63,163 bases of DNA, from contig NZ_BDBM01000044.1 in the NCBI RefSeq assembly GCF_001612985.1, positions 1 through 63,163 on the forward strand, read 5' to 3'. Below are positions 1-9,148 of this stretch, in pieces (the first letter of the stretch is position 1; each line of letters opens with the position of its first letter). The notes beneath the pieces are model-generated. The model did no database searches, had not been told where the DNA came from, and was given only the letters and a program-made list of their open reading frames with translations. Both the position numbers and the translations under genes were made by a program. The stretch comes from Nocardia gamkensis NBRC 108242 (GTDB lineage Bacteria > Actinomycetota > Actinomycetes > Mycobacteriales > Mycobacteriaceae).

Positions 1-473
1 TCGCGGTCGGTTACATGTACATCTTGAAGCTGCACCACTTGGTCGACGACAAGATCCACGCGCGTTCGACCGGTCCGTACTCGATGATCACTCAGCAGCC
101 GCTGGGTGGTAAGGCGCAGTTCGGTGGTCAGCGTTTCGGTGAGATGGAGTGCTGGGCCATGCAGGCCTACGGTGCGGCGTACACGCTGCAGGAGTTGTTG
201 ACCATCAAGTCCGACGACGTCGTCGGTCGCGTGAAGGTCTACGAGGCGATCGTCAAGGGCGAGAACATCCCGGAGCCGGGCATTCCGGAATCGTTCAAGG
301 TCTTGCTCAAGGAACTCCAGTCGCTGTGCCTCAACGTCGAGGTGCTGTCGTCCGACGGCGCCGCGATCGAGATGCGTGACGGCGACGACGAGGACTTGGA
401 GCGTGCGGCGGCCAATCTCGGCATCAACCTGTCGAGGAACGAAGCGGCCACCGTCGACGATCTGGCGAACTAG
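1..473 (+). CDS. rpoB: RNA polymerase beta subunit, C-terminal part
   Basis: This is the 3' end of rpoB. The reading frame is open from base 3 and the gene begins upstream of the window. The visible residues carry the hallmark C-terminal beta sequence KIHARSTGPYSMITQQPLGG and the following GGQRFGEMECWA block, which form the beta clamp region contacting beta' in the core enzyme. The tail is acidic and variable, as in mycobacterial and nocardial RpoB. The rifampicin-resistance region lies outside the window, so nothing can be said about it. rpoC follows after 142 bases in the universal rpoB-rpoC order. Confidence 0.97.
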   Translation, partial: AVGYMYILKLHHLVDDKIHARSTGPYSMITQQPLGGKAQFGGQRFGEMECWAMQAYGAAYTLQELLTIKSDDVVGRVKVYEAIVKGENIPEPGIPESFKVLLKELQSLCLNVEVLSSDGAAIEMRDGDDEDLERAAANLGINLSRNEAATVDDLAN

Positions 474-479
474 GCGGTC

Positions 480-510
480 GGCCGGATGCCGTCACCGGCG
501 GCATCCGGCC
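480..510 (+). terminator. strong hairpin between rpoB and rpoC
   Basis: A perfect 12-bp inverted repeat (480-491 with 499-510) with a 7-base loop starts 6 bases after the rpoB stop codon. There is no U-tract, as is usual in actinobacteria. It may be a partial terminator or processing site that sets the rpoB:rpoC ratio. The position and stem are seen; the function is inferred. Confidence 0.5.
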
Positions 511-615
511 CGCACCGCGCGGATTACCGGACGTGCTCGGCCGAGCGAAGTCTCGGCAGACACTCACTAGTGAACTTTTGCTCGAATTCGACCCGCACAG
601 GGGAAAGGAAGTTAC

Positions 616-3600
616 GTGCTAGACGTCAACTTCTTCGATGAACTCCGGATCGGCCTGGCCACCGCCGAGGACATCCGTCAGTGGTCCTACGGTGAGGTGA
701 AGAAGCCGGAGACCATCAACTACCGCACGCTCAAGCCGGAGAAGGACGGCCTGTTCTGCGAGAAGATCTTCGGTCCCACCCGGGACTGGGAGTGCTACTG
801 CGGCAAGTACAAGCGCGTTCGCTTCAAGGGCATCATCTGTGAGCGCTGTGGCGTCGAGGTGACTCGCGCCAAGGTGCGCCGCGAGCGGATGGGCCACATC
901 GAACTGGCCGCTCCGGTCACCCACATCTGGTACTTCAAGGGCGTGCCCTCGCGCCTGGGCTACCTGCTCGACCTGGCGCCGAAGGATCTGGAAAAGATCA
1001 TCTACTTCGCCGCCTACGTCATCGTGGCGGTCGACGAGGAACTGCGGCACAACGAGCTTTCCACGCTCGAGGCCGAGATGGAGGTCGAGAAGAAGGCGGT
1101 CGCCGATCAGCGCGACGCCGACCTCGAGGCCCGGGCCCAGAAGCTCGAGGCCGACCTGGCCGAGCTCGAGGCCGAAGGCGCCAAGTCCGACGTCCGCCGC
1201 AAGGTGAAGGACGGCGGCGAGCGGGAGATGCGCCAGCTCCGCGACCGCGCCCAGCGTGAGCTGGACCGGCTGGAGGAGATCTGGAACACCTTCACCAAGC
1301 TGGCGCCCAAGCAGCTCATCGTCGACGAGGTGCTCTACCGCGAGCTGGTCGACCGCTACGGCGAGTACTTCACCGGCGCCATGGGCGCGGAGTCGATCCA
1401 GAAGCTGATGGAGAGCTTCGACATCGAGGCCGAGGCCGAGTCGCTGCGCGAGACCATCCGCTCCGGCAAGGGCCAGAAGAAGCTGCGCGCGCTCAAGCGG
1501 CTCAAGGTCGTCGCGGCCTTCCAGGCCAACGGCAACTCGCCCATGGGCATGGTGCTCGACGCTGTTCCGGTGATCCCGCCGGAGCTGCGCCCGATGGTTC
1601 AGCTCGACGGTGGCCGCTTCGCCACCTCCGACCTGAACGACCTGTACCGTCGCGTGATCAACCGCAACAACCGTCTCAAGCGACTGATCGACCTCGGCGC
1701 GCCCGAGATCATCGTCAACAACGAGAAGCGGATGCTGCAGGAGTCCGTGGACGCCCTGTTCGACAACGGCCGCCGCGGCCGTCCGGTCACCGGACCGGGC
1801 AACCGTCCGCTCAAGTCGCTGTCCGACCTGCTCAAGGGCAAGCAGGGCCGGTTCAGGCAGAACCTGCTCGGTAAGCGCGTCGACTACTCGGGCCGTTCGG
1901 TCATCGTCGTCGGCCCGCAGCTGAAGCTGCACCAGTGCGGTCTGCCCAAGCTGATGGCGCTGGAGCTGTTCAAGCCGTTCGTGATGAAGCGCCTGGTCGA
2001 CCTGAACCACGCGCAGAACATCAAGTCGGCCAAGCGGATGGTGGAGCGGCAGCGGCCGCAGGTGTGGGACGTCCTCGAAGAGGTCATCGCCGAACACCCG
2101 GTGCTGCTCAACCGTGCGCCCACGCTGCACCGCCTCGGTATCCAGGCCTTCGAGCCGCAGCTGGTGGAAGGCAAGGCCATCCAGCTGCACCCGCTGGTCT
2201 GTGAGGCGTTCAACGCCGACTTCGACGGTGACCAGATGGCCGTGCACCTGCCGCTGTCGGCGGAGGCGCAGGCCGAGGCACGCGTGCTGATGCTGTCGTC
2301 GAACAACATCCTGTCGCCCGCCTCCGGTCGGCCGCTGGCCATGCCGCGTCTGGACATGGTGACCGGCCTCTACTACCTGACCCGTCTGGAAGAGGGCGCG
2401 AAGGGTTCCTACGAGCCGGCCACCGCCGACGGTCCGGAGCGGGGCGTGTACTCCTCGCCCGCCGAGGCGCAGATGGCGGTGGACCGCGGTGAGCTCACCG
2501 TGCGTTCGCTGATCAAGGTCCGGCTGACCGACCAGCGTCCGCCGAAGGACGTCGAGGCGGAGCTGTTCCCGGAGGGCTGGCGTCGTGGCGACGCGTGGAC
2601 CACCGAGACCACGCTGGGCCGGGTGCTGTTCAACGAGCTGCTGCCCGTGGACTACGCGTTCATCAACGAGCAGATGCCGAAGAAGCGTCAGGCGACGATC
2701 ATCAACGATCTCGCCGAGCGCTACCCGATGATCGTGGTCGCGCAGACCGTCGACAAGCTCAAGGACGCGGGCTTCTACTGGGCCACGCGTTCCGGCGTGA
2801 CGGTCTCCATGTCCGACGTGCTCGTGCCGCCGGAGAAGGCCGAGATCATGGAGCGCTACGAGGCGCAGTCGGATCAGATCGAGAAGAAGTACCAGCGTGG
2901 TGCGCTCGATCACCAGGAGCGCAACAACGCCCTGGTCAAGATCTGGCAGGAGGCGACCGAGGAGGTCGGTAGGGCGCTGCGCGCGCACTACCCGGCCGAC
3001 AACCCGATCATCACGATCGTCGACTCGGGCGCCACGGGTAACTTCACCCAGACCCGTACCCTCGCCGGTATGAAGGGCCTGGTGACGAACCCGAAGGGTG
3101 AGTTCATCCCGCGGCCGATCAAGTCCTCCTTCCGTGAGGGCCTGACGGTTCTGGAGTACTTCATCAACACCCACGGCGCTCGTAAGGGTCTGGCCGACAC
3201 CGCGCTGCGCACCGCCGACTCGGGATACCTGACCCGTCGTCTGGTGGACGTCTCGCAGGACGTCATCGTGCGCGAGCACGACTGTGGCACCGAGCGCGGC
3301 ATCGTGGTGCCGATCGCGGAGAAGCTGCTCGACGGCACGATCATCCGCGACGCGCACGTGGAGACCTCCACCTACGCGCGCACGCTCGCGGCCGACGCGG
3401 TCGACGCGCAGGGCAACGTCATCGTGGCGAAGGGCGCCGACCTCGGCGATCCGGCGCTGGAGGCGCTGCTGGAGGCCGGTATCACCGAGGTGAAGGTCCG
3501 CTCCGTGCTGACCTGCACCACCGGTACCGGTGTGTGCGCGACCTGCTACGGCCGCTCGATGGCGACCGGCAAGCTGGTCGACATCGGTGAGGCCGTCGGT

Positions 3601-4569
3601 ATCGTCGCCGCGCAGTCCATCGGTGAGCCCGGTACCCAGCTGACCATGCGTACCTTCCACCAGGGTGGTGTCGCGGGTGACGACATCACCGGCGGTCTGC
3701 CGCGTGTGCAGGAGCTGTTCGAGGCGCGCGTGCCGAAGGGCAAGGCGCCCATCGCCGAGGTCTCCGGTCGCGTGCGGCTGGAGGACGACGATCGCTTCTA
3801 CAAGATCACCATCATCCCGGATGACGGTGGTGAAGAGGTTGTCTACGACAAGCTCTCGAAGCGGCAGCGTCTGCGGGTGTTCAAGCACGACGACGGCTCC
3901 GAGCGTCTGCTCTCGGACGGTGACCACGTCGAGGTCGGCCAGCAGTTGCTGGAAGGCGCGGCGGATCCGCACGAGGTGCTGCGCATCATGGGGCCCCGTC
4001 AGGTCCAGGTCCACCTGGTCCACGAGGTCCAGGAGGTCTACCGCTCGCAGGGTGTGTCGATCCACGACAAGCACATCGAGGTGATCGTGCGCCAGATGCT
4101 GCGTCGCGTGACGATCATCGATTCGGGCGCGACGGAGTTCCTGCCCGGCTCGCTCACCGAGCGCGCGGAGTTCGAGGCATCCAACCGCCGCGTCGTCGCC
4201 GAGGGCAACGAGCCCGCGGCGGGTCGTCCGGTGCTGATGGGTATCACCAAGGCGTCGCTGGCCACCGATTCGTGGCTGTCGGCGGCGTCCTTCCAGGAGA
4301 CCACCCGAGTCCTGACGGACGCGGCGATCAACTGCCGCTCCGACAAGCTCATCGGCCTCAAGGAGAACGTGATCATCGGTAAGCTGATCCCGGCAGGTAC
4401 CGGTATCAACCGGTACCGCAACATCCAGGTGCAGCCGACCGAGGAAGCCCGTGCCGCCGCGTACGCGGTGCCGTCCTACGACGACACCTACTACAGCCCG
4501 GACAGCTTCGGTCAGACCACCGGCGCCGCAGTCCCGCTCGACGACTACGGCTTCAGCGACTACCGGTAA
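616..4569 (+). CDS. rpoC: RNA polymerase beta' subunit
   Basis: The 1317-residue protein is the catalytic beta' subunit. The zinc-binding cysteines fall at residues 60, 62, 75 and 78, and the Mg-binding catalytic loop NADFDGDQM is at 533-541 with Asp535, Asp537 and Asp539. The length and numbering match mycobacterial RpoC. The start is a GTG at 616 with the purine-rich site GGAAAGGAAG just upstream, and the first residues (LDVNFFDELRIGL) match the family. The coding sequence is intact and ends with an acidic, tyrosine-rich tail. A perfect hairpin follows the stop. A 1151-codon open frame runs antisense to it but is only a GC-rich shadow. Confidence 0.99.
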   Translation: MLDVNFFDELRIGLATAEDIRQWSYGEVKKPETINYRTLKPEKDGLFCEKIFGPTRDWECYCGKYKRVRFKGIICERCGVEVTRAKVRRERMGHIELAAPVTHIWYFKGVPSRLGYLLDLAPKDLEKIIYFAAYVIVAVDEELRHNELSTLEAEMEVEKKAVADQRDADLEARAQKLEADLAELEAEGAKSDVRRKVKDGGEREMRQLRDRAQRELDRLEEIWNTFTKLAPKQLIVDEVLYRELVDRYGEYFTGAMGAESIQKLMESFDIEAEAESLRETIRSGKGQKKLRALKRLKVVAAFQANGNSPMGMVLDAVPVIPPELRPMVQLDGGRFATSDLNDLYRRVINRNNRLKRLIDLGAPEIIVNNEKRMLQESVDALFDNGRRGRPVTGPGNRPLKSLSDLLKGKQGRFRQNLLGKRVDYSGRSVIVVGPQLKLHQCGLPKLMALELFKPFVMKRLVDLNHAQNIKSAKRMVERQRPQVWDVLEEVIAEHPVLLNRAPTLHRLGIQAFEPQLVEGKAIQLHPLVCEAFNADFDGDQMAVHLPLSAEAQAEARVLMLSSNNILSPASGRPLAMPRLDMVTGLYYLTRLEEGAKGSYEPATADGPERGVYSSPAEAQMAVDRGELTVRSLIKVRLTDQRPPKDVEAELFPEGWRRGDAWTTETTLGRVLFNELLPVDYAFINEQMPKKRQATIINDLAERYPMIVVAQTVDKLKDAGFYWATRSGVTVSMSDVLVPPEKAEIMERYEAQSDQIEKKYQRGALDHQERNNALVKIWQEATEEVGRALRAHYPADNPIITIVDSGATGNFTQTRTLAGMKGLVTNPKGEFIPRPIKSSFREGLTVLEYFINTHGARKGLADTALRTADSGYLTRRLVDVSQDVIVREHDCGTERGIVVPIAEKLLDGTIIRDAHVETSTYARTLAADAVDAQGNVIVAKGADLGDPALEALLEAGITEVKVRSVLTCTTGTGVCATCYGRSMATGKLVDIGEAVGIVAAQSIGEPGTQLTMRTFHQGGVAGDDITGGLPRVQELFEARVPKGKAPIAEVSGRVRLEDDDRFYKITIIPDDGGEEVVYDKLSKRQRLRVFKHDDGSERLLSDGDHVEVGQQLLEGAADPHEVLRIMGPRQVQVHLVHEVQEVYRSQGVSIHDKHIEVIVRQMLRRVTIIDSGATEFLPGSLTERAEFEASNRRVVAEGNEPAAGRPVLMGITKASLATDSWLSAASFQETTRVLTDAAINCRSDKLIGLKENVIIGKLIPAGTGINRYRNIQVQPTEEARAAAYAVPSYDDTYYSPDSFGQTTGAAVPLDDYGFSDYR

Positions 4570-4584
4570 TCCGTCGCAACGAGC

Positions 4585-4619
4585 TTCGGCCCCCGCTTCC
4601 TTGTGGAGCGGGGGCCGAA
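4585..4619 (+). terminator. rpoC terminator hairpin
   Basis: A perfect 12-bp stem pairs 4585-4596 with 4608-4619. A further 3 bp (TCC/GGA) form inside it, leaving a TTGT loop. It begins 15 bases after the rpoC stop codon and is followed by TTCG, so there is no long U-tract. It is placed to terminate the rpoBC operon. Confidence 0.8.
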
Positions 4620-4706
4620 TTCGTTCGGTGACGGGTCCGTAGTGGACAACCGGGGTGGGAGGCAGTAGGAAAGTAGAACAGGTTTCAGTTCTGTTCGGAG
4701 GTGGCG

Positions 4707-5177
4707 GTGGACGGCGCGGCGTTGGGTGATCTGGTGGTGGCCGGATTCCGGAAGCTCGGTTTCATCCAGTACGCGGAGGTCGAGTGGGAGGAGTTCGCGG
4801 CGGGGCGGAACGTGGTGTCGATCGCGCCGCGGGCGCGGCATTTGAACCACAACGGAGATCTGCACGCCGCCGTGTTGTTCGGGATGGCGGAGACCGCCGC
4901 CATGGGTGCGTCGGTGTCGGGGATCGTCGACCTGATGGGGGAGACCTTCATCGTCGCCAAGGACGGACGCATCGAATACAAAGCCCGCGCGAAGGGGGAC
5001 GCGGGGCCGTTCCGCGCCACGTCCGCGTTCTCCGCGCAGACGCTGGCGAAGATGCGGGCGGACATCGAGGCGAGAGTGCCGCTCGAACTCGACGTGCCGG
5101 TGGACATCACAGACAGCGCCGGAAAGATCGTGGCCGCAGCGATGTTCACGGCTGTGCTGCGTCCACGCCGGGCCTGA
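4707..5177 (+). CDS. hot-dog fold protein (DUF4442/PaaI-like thioesterase family)
   Basis: A 156-residue single-domain protein. The central stretch HLNHNGDLHAAVLFGMAETA has the shape of the hot-dog helix of PaaI/DUF4442 proteins, where the N-G-x-x-H-A segment lines the acyl-CoA site. The substrate is unknown. Two GTG starts are possible, at 4701 and 4707. I prefer 4707 because GGAG at 4697-4700 is then 6 bases upstream, whereas it would abut the first GTG. It stands alone between the rpoC terminator and a convergent aldo/keto reductase. Confidence 0.75.
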   Translation: MDGAALGDLVVAGFRKLGFIQYAEVEWEEFAAGRNVVSIAPRARHLNHNGDLHAAVLFGMAETAAMGASVSGIVDLMGETFIVAKDGRIEYKARAKGDAGPFRATSAFSAQTLAKMRADIEARVPLELDVPVDITDSAGKIVAAAMFTAVLRPRRA

Positions 5178-5390
5178 TCGCATCGAGAAGCTCAGCGGGG
5201 CATGATTCGCGTCTACGGCACCGCGCGTCGTGCGGAGGCCGCCAGGATGACGCTGCCGGCACACGACGTGGGCACGCTTCGGCGGTGATGCCGCCCTGGG
5301 TCATTCCGACACGGTTCGGCCTCTCGCCGAACCGTGTGCCTCGGCGAGAGGCCGGTCCGGATCGGCTGTGCGATCCGCCGGGCTTCGGAC

Positions 5391-6401
5391 TCAGCGCTCG
5401 CTGTCGAGCGTCGCCATCAGCGGCGTGGCGTAGCGTTCGCCCGCGACCCGGTCGGCGGGCACGGCCGCTTCGATAGTGGACAACTCCGCGTCGGTGAGCG
5501 AGAGGTCCAGCGCGCTCACCGCCTCCGCCCAGCGTTCGCGGCGGCGGGTGCCGATGAGCGGCACGATGTCCTCGCCGCGGGTCAGCGCCCAGGCGATGGC
5601 CAGTTGCGCCACCGAGGCGTCCTTGCGCGCCGCGATCTCGTTCAGCGCGCGCACCAGTTCGAGATTCCGGTCCAGGTTCTCGCCTTGGAAGCGCGGGCTG
5701 TGGGCGCGGAAATCGTTCGGAGCGAAGGTGGCTCCGGGCGCGATCGCGTCGCTCAGCAGGCCCCGGGAGAGCACGCCGTAGGCCGTGACGCCGATGCCGA
5801 GTTCGCGGCAGACGGGCAGGATCTGCTCCTCGATGCCACGGGAGAGCAACGAGTACTCGATCTGCAGGTCCGCGATGGGGTGTACGGCCGCCGCACGCCG
5901 AATGGTGTCCGCGCCGACCTCGGACAGGCCGACATGGCGCACGTACCCTGCTTCGATCAGCTCGCCGATGGCGCCGACGGTGTCCTCGATCGGCACTGCC
6001 GGATCGAGCCGTGCGGGGCGATAGATGTCGACGTAGTCGACGCCGAGCCGCTGGAGGCTGTAGGTCAGGAAATTGCGCAGCGCGGCAGGCCGGCTGTCCA
6101 CGCCCGCGAAGGCGCCGTCGGGACCGCGCAGCGCGCCGAATTTCACGCTCAGCACCACATCCTCGCGTGGACGTTCGGCGATGGCCTTGCCGATCAGCGT
6201 CTCGTTGTGTCCCGCGCCGTAGAAATCGCCGGTGTCGATCAGGTTGACGCCGGAATCCAGCGCCGCGTGGATGGTCGCGGTCGATTCGGCGTCGTCGGTC
6301 GCGCCGTACGCGCCCGACATGCCCATCGCCCCGAGGCCGATCCGGCCGACCGTCGGGCCGGTGGCCCCGAGCCGCACTTCGTGGATTTTCGTTGTCGTCA
6401 T
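5391..6401 (-). CDS. aldo/keto reductase
   Basis: A 336-residue NADPH-dependent oxidoreductase of the TIM-barrel AKR superfamily. The start MTTTKIHEVRLG is at 6401. LGAMGMSGAYG is the first strand-loop, IDTGDFYGAGHNE carries the catalytic Asp and Tyr, and SVKFGALRGPDG the catalytic Lys. The usual catalytic His position (QxHRxDP) reads YRPARLDP, so His is replaced. This variant is common in one actinobacterial AKR branch. Downstream motifs (IGLSEV, PIADLQIEYSLLSR, PLIGTRRRERW) fit NADPH binding. It is divergently transcribed from the XRE regulator at 6502, only 100 bases away, so that regulator probably controls it. Confidence 0.9.
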   Translation of the reverse strand: MTTTKIHEVRLGATGPTVGRIGLGAMGMSGAYGATDDAESTATIHAALDSGVNLIDTGDFYGAGHNETLIGKAIAERPREDVVLSVKFGALRGPDGAFAGVDSRPAALRNFLTYSLQRLGVDYVDIYRPARLDPAVPIEDTVGAIGELIEAGYVRHVGLSEVGADTIRRAAAVHPIADLQIEYSLLSRGIEEQILPVCRELGIGVTAYGVLSRGLLSDAIAPGATFAPNDFRAHSPRFQGENLDRNLELVRALNEIAARKDASVAQLAIAWALTRGEDIVPLIGTRRRERWAEAVSALDLSLTDAELSTIEAAVPADRVAGERYATPLMATLDSER

Positions 6402-6501
6402 GGGACCAGCCTGAATCGTGCGCCGCCGCCGCGGGAGAGACCGTTTATCAGGGGAGTGGCGATCCCTGGCTGAGGGCGCCGTTTCCGAGGACAGTAAGGG
6501 C

Positions 6502-7356
6502 ATGGACCGCGCCGAACTCGCCGATTTCCTGCGCCGCCGCCGAGAGCAGCTCACCCCCGCCGACGTCGGGTTGCCGCCGGGTGTCCGGCGGCGCACGCCG
6601 GGACTGCGCCGCGACGAGGTCGCGCTGCTGGCGGGCATGTCGACGGACTACTACACCAGGCTGGAGCAGGCGCGCGGTCCGCGTCCGTCCACCCAGGTCC
6701 TCGCCTCGCTCGCGCGCGCCCTGCGTCTCGACAACGACGAACGCGACCATCTCTACCATCTGTGCGACCACGCGCCGCCGGGACGCGATGCGACCGACAA
6801 GCACGTGGGCCCCGGGCTGATGCACCTGCTCGCCAAGCTGGACGACACCGCGGCCACCGTCGTCACCGATCTCGGCGAGGTGCTGGTGCAGAACCGGATG
6901 CATACCCTGCTCGTCGGCGATCACGGTGACCGTCGTGGGTGGGAGCGGTACTACGCCTACCGCTGGTTCACCGACACTTCGTCGCGCGCGATCTTCCCCG
7001 AGGAGGACTGGGATCGGCTCGGCCGCAACCACGTCGCCGATCTGCGTGCCACGGCCGCGCGCCGTGCGGGCGACGCGGACGTGCTGGAGCTGGTGGCCGA
7101 GCTGCGTTCCGCGAGCGCCGAGTTCGACCGGCTGTGGGACGAACATCAAGTGGCCGTGCGGCTTTCGGATACCAAGCGCATCCGGCATCCGCAGGTCGGC
7201 CTGATCGACGTCGTCTGCGAAACGTTGCTCACGCCCAACGCCGCCCAGCGTCTGCTGGTCTACCTGCCGCGTCCGGGCACGGACGCGGCCGAGAAGCTGG
7301 ACCTGCTGCGCGTGATCGGCACGCAGCGGCTGACGCCCGTCGCCGGGCTCGACTAG
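6502..7356 (+). CDS. XRE-family transcriptional regulator with MmyB-type ligand-binding domain
   Basis: A 284-residue regulator. An N-terminal helix-turn-helix (about residues 8-75) contains the family signature PGVRRRTPGLRREEVALLAG-like segment followed by STDYYTRLEQARGP. A PAS-like MmyB ligand-binding domain fills the rest, with YYAYRWFTDTSSRAIFPEEDW and a C-terminal LVYLPRPGTDAAEKLDLL. Such proteins often sit back to back with the oxidoreductase they control, and here the aldo/keto reductase is divergent from it. The ATG at 6502 lies after AGTAAGGG. Its TAG stop overlaps the TAG of the convergent gene in the palindrome CTAG. Confidence 0.9.
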   Translation: MDRAELADFLRRRREQLTPADVGLPPGVRRRTPGLRRDEVALLAGMSTDYYTRLEQARGPRPSTQVLASLARALRLDNDERDHLYHLCDHAPPGRDATDKHVGPGLMHLLAKLDDTAATVVTDLGEVLVQNRMHTLLVGDHGDRRGWERYYAYRWFTDTSSRAIFPEEDWDRLGRNHVADLRATAARRAGDADVLELVAELRSASAEFDRLWDEHQVAVRLSDTKRIRHPQVGLIDVVCETLLTPNAAQRLLVYLPRPGTDAAEKLDLLRVIGTQRLTPVAGLD

Positions 7357-7976
7357 GGCGCGGTGACGTACTCGAGCGCCGCGTCGACGGCGGGCTGCCC
7401 ACCGCCGATGACGAATCCGGCCATCGCGCCGATCGCGGCGCCCGCCACCGCGGCGGCGGGTACCGTGATGAAGTCGATCACGAACAGGCCGAGCGGGAAT
7501 CCGACGATGAAGCCGATGGCGGCGCCGATGCCCGCGCCCGCGAGGATGGTCGGCATGGCCTTCTCGGCCTCGGCGTAGAACCGCTCCTGGGCGCCGATGT
7601 CGCGCAGTGGGGCGTCGGTCATCGCGACCGGTGCGACGGTGAGCCGGTGGCCCGCGTCCTCGAGGACGGGGTCCAGCACCACGCGCTGATCACCGATGCG
7701 CAGGGTCATCGGCAGCGCGGCCACCACATTGCCGTCGCGATCGGAGACCGTCACGACCCGGCCGTCGTGGGTAGATTCGAACGTCCCGTCCTGGATGGTG
7801 GCTACGGCCGCGCGCCGGTCGCTGGTGGCGGCGACCTCGTAGGCGACCTGGTGGAACGATCCGCGCAGGTCGAGCGGGGCGTCGGTGGGCGCGGGCTGTG
7901 CGTGCGCGGCGCTCGTGGTGAGTGCGGTGGCCGCCAGCGCGACCAGCGTCGTCGCGGTGAATCGAGAGGTCCTCAT
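7353..7976 (-). CDS. secreted or membrane-anchored hypothetical protein with C-terminal glycine-zipper helices
   Basis: A 207-residue protein with a clear Sec signal peptide (MRTSRFTATTLVALAATALTT then an AHA cleavage site). A soluble part of about 110 residues follows (GSFHQVAYEVAATSDRRAAV). The C-terminus is strongly hydrophobic and glycine-rich (AGAGIGAAIGFIVGFPLG and AAIGAMAGFVIGGG), resembling glycine-zipper membrane-inserting segments. The start at 7976 gives the signal peptide directly. Proteins of this layout are frequent in Nocardia. The function is unknown, and I see no catalytic motif. Confidence 0.75.
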   Translation of the reverse strand: MRTSRFTATTLVALAATALTTSAAHAQPAPTDAPLDLRGSFHQVAYEVAATSDRRAAVATIQDGTFESTHDGRVVTVSDRDGNVVAALPMTLRIGDQRVVLDPVLEDAGHRLTVAPVAMTDAPLRDIGAQERFYAEAEKAMPTILAGAGIGAAIGFIVGFPLGLFVIDFITVPAAAVAGAAIGAMAGFVIGGGQPAVDAALEYVTAP

Positions 7977-8229
7977 CGTGCTCTTTTCCGTGTGCCGCCC
8001 CCGTGTCCGGTTCGTCGGGAAAAGATACCGCTCGGCGGCCCCGATCAGAAGGGGCTGAGCGACAGTTCTTCGCCGAGTTCGGTCGCGAAAGCCTCTGTCG
8101 CACATCGCGGCACGGTGGGGACGGGCCGGTTGGGCGGTTTCGGCTGTGGCTGGATCCGCCGACGGCACGTCCCGGATCGGCGGTCGCGTCGCTGGTCCGG
8201 CCGGGTTTCGGAGCGGTGTGACTTCCCTC

Positions 8230-8275
8230 TTGACGCCCGCCCTCATCTCCGTAACACTGAACTAGATGGTTCAGT
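8230..8275 (+). promoter_or_regulatory. promoter and ArsR-type operator overlapping the start codon
   Basis: A TTGACG box (8230-8235) is followed after 16 bases by TAACAC (8252-8257). A perfect inverted repeat, ACTGAAC (8256-8262) and GTTCAGT (8269-8275), overlaps the -10 box and straddles the ATG at 8266. This is the expected position for an autoregulating ArsR repressor, and it predicts a leaderless or nearly leaderless transcript. Confidence 0.6.
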
Positions 8276-8598
8276 ATGACTTCTTGGACGCCTCCTTCGG
8301 GGCGCTCGCGGATCCCACCCGGCGTGGGATCCTGGAACGCCTCGGCAGTGGGCCCGCCACCGTCAGCGAGCTGGCGGAGCGCTTCGAGATGACGCTCACC
8401 GGCGTCAAGAAGCACATCCAGCTGCTGGAGGCGGCGGGCATGGTGGTGACGGAGAAGCGCGGCCGGGTGCGGTACTGCCGCCTCGGCGAGAACGTCTTCG
8501 ACCGCGAAGTGGCCTGGATGCAGGGCTACCGGCGGATGGTGGAAGCGCGGCTGGACCGTCTCGGCGAATTCCTCGAGCGAACGGAGCAGGACCGATGA
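8266..8598 (+). CDS. ArsR/SmtB-family transcriptional regulator
   Basis: A 110-residue winged-helix repressor: FGALADPTRRGILERLGSG, then ATVSELAERFEMTLTGVKKHI as the recognition helix region, then a wing (VVTEKRGRVRYCRL). It lacks the metal-binding Cys motif of true metal sensors and belongs to the group that partners SRPBCC proteins. The next gene starts inside its stop codon (ATGA), so the two are translationally coupled. The inverted repeat over its own start suggests autorepression. Confidence 0.93.
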   Translation: MVQYDFLDASFGALADPTRRGILERLGSGPATVSELAERFEMTLTGVKKHIQLLEAAGMVVTEKRGRVRYCRLGENVFDREVAWMQGYRRMVEARLDRLGEFLERTEQDR

Positions 8599-9071
8599 GC
8601 ACAACCACGAACGACGCGGTCATCACGACCGACACCGACCGCGCGATCCACATCGAGCGGATCTTCGATGCCCCGCGCCAGCGCGTGTGGGACGCCTACA
8701 GCCGGATCGAATTGCTCGCCCAGTGGTGGGGGCGCGGCAATCGGCTGGACATCGAGCGCTGGGAATTCCGTCCGGGCGGGCATTGGCGCTTCGTCGAGCA
8801 CTCCGACGAGGGAGCCCATGGCTTCGAGGGCCGTTTCCGCGAGGTCACCCCGCAGGAGCGCATCGTGTACTCCTTCGAGTGGGACGGCATGCCCGCCCAT
8901 GTGGCGATCGACAGCGTCAGCTTCGTCGACCTCGGCGACGGCCGCACCAAGGTGGTCACCGACAGCCAGTTCCACACGCCGCAGGAGCGCGACGGCATGC
9001 TCCAGTCGGGCATGGAGACCGGGCTCAACGAGAGCTACCGCGCGCTGGACGCACTGCTCGCGCGCGGCTGA
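8595..9071 (+). CDS. SRPBCC/AHSA1-family protein
   Basis: A 158-residue START-like (Bet v 1 fold) protein of the AHSA1 (activator of Hsp90 ATPase-like) family. The family hallmarks are IERIFDAPRQRVWDAYSRIELLAQWWG near the N-terminus, GGHWRFVEH in the middle, and the C-terminal amphipathic helix MLQSGMETGLNESYRALDALL. It probably binds a small hydrophobic ligand in its cavity. ArsR-SRPBCC gene pairs are a recurring actinobacterial arrangement, and its 4-base overlap with the upstream ArsR gene supports a joint function. Confidence 0.92.
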   Translation: MSTTTNDAVITTDTDRAIHIERIFDAPRQRVWDAYSRIELLAQWWGRGNRLDIERWEFRPGGHWRFVEHSDEGAHGFEGRFREVTPQERIVYSFEWDGMPAHVAIDSVSFVDLGDGRTKVVTDSQFHTPQERDGMLQSGMETGLNESYRALDALLARG

Positions 9072-9148
9072 GCCAGGACGCTTCGGCTCCGCTCGCGAGT
9101 CGCGTGGGCGGAGTCGAGGCGAGTGGTGGAATCTAGAGTGTGCCGCGA

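Noticed and set aside
619..4074. 1151-codon open frame on the minus strand across rpoC
   Set aside because: It is antisense to an intact, universally conserved gene. The translation is a Leu/Arg/Asp/Val-rich shadow caused by GC-biased third positions.
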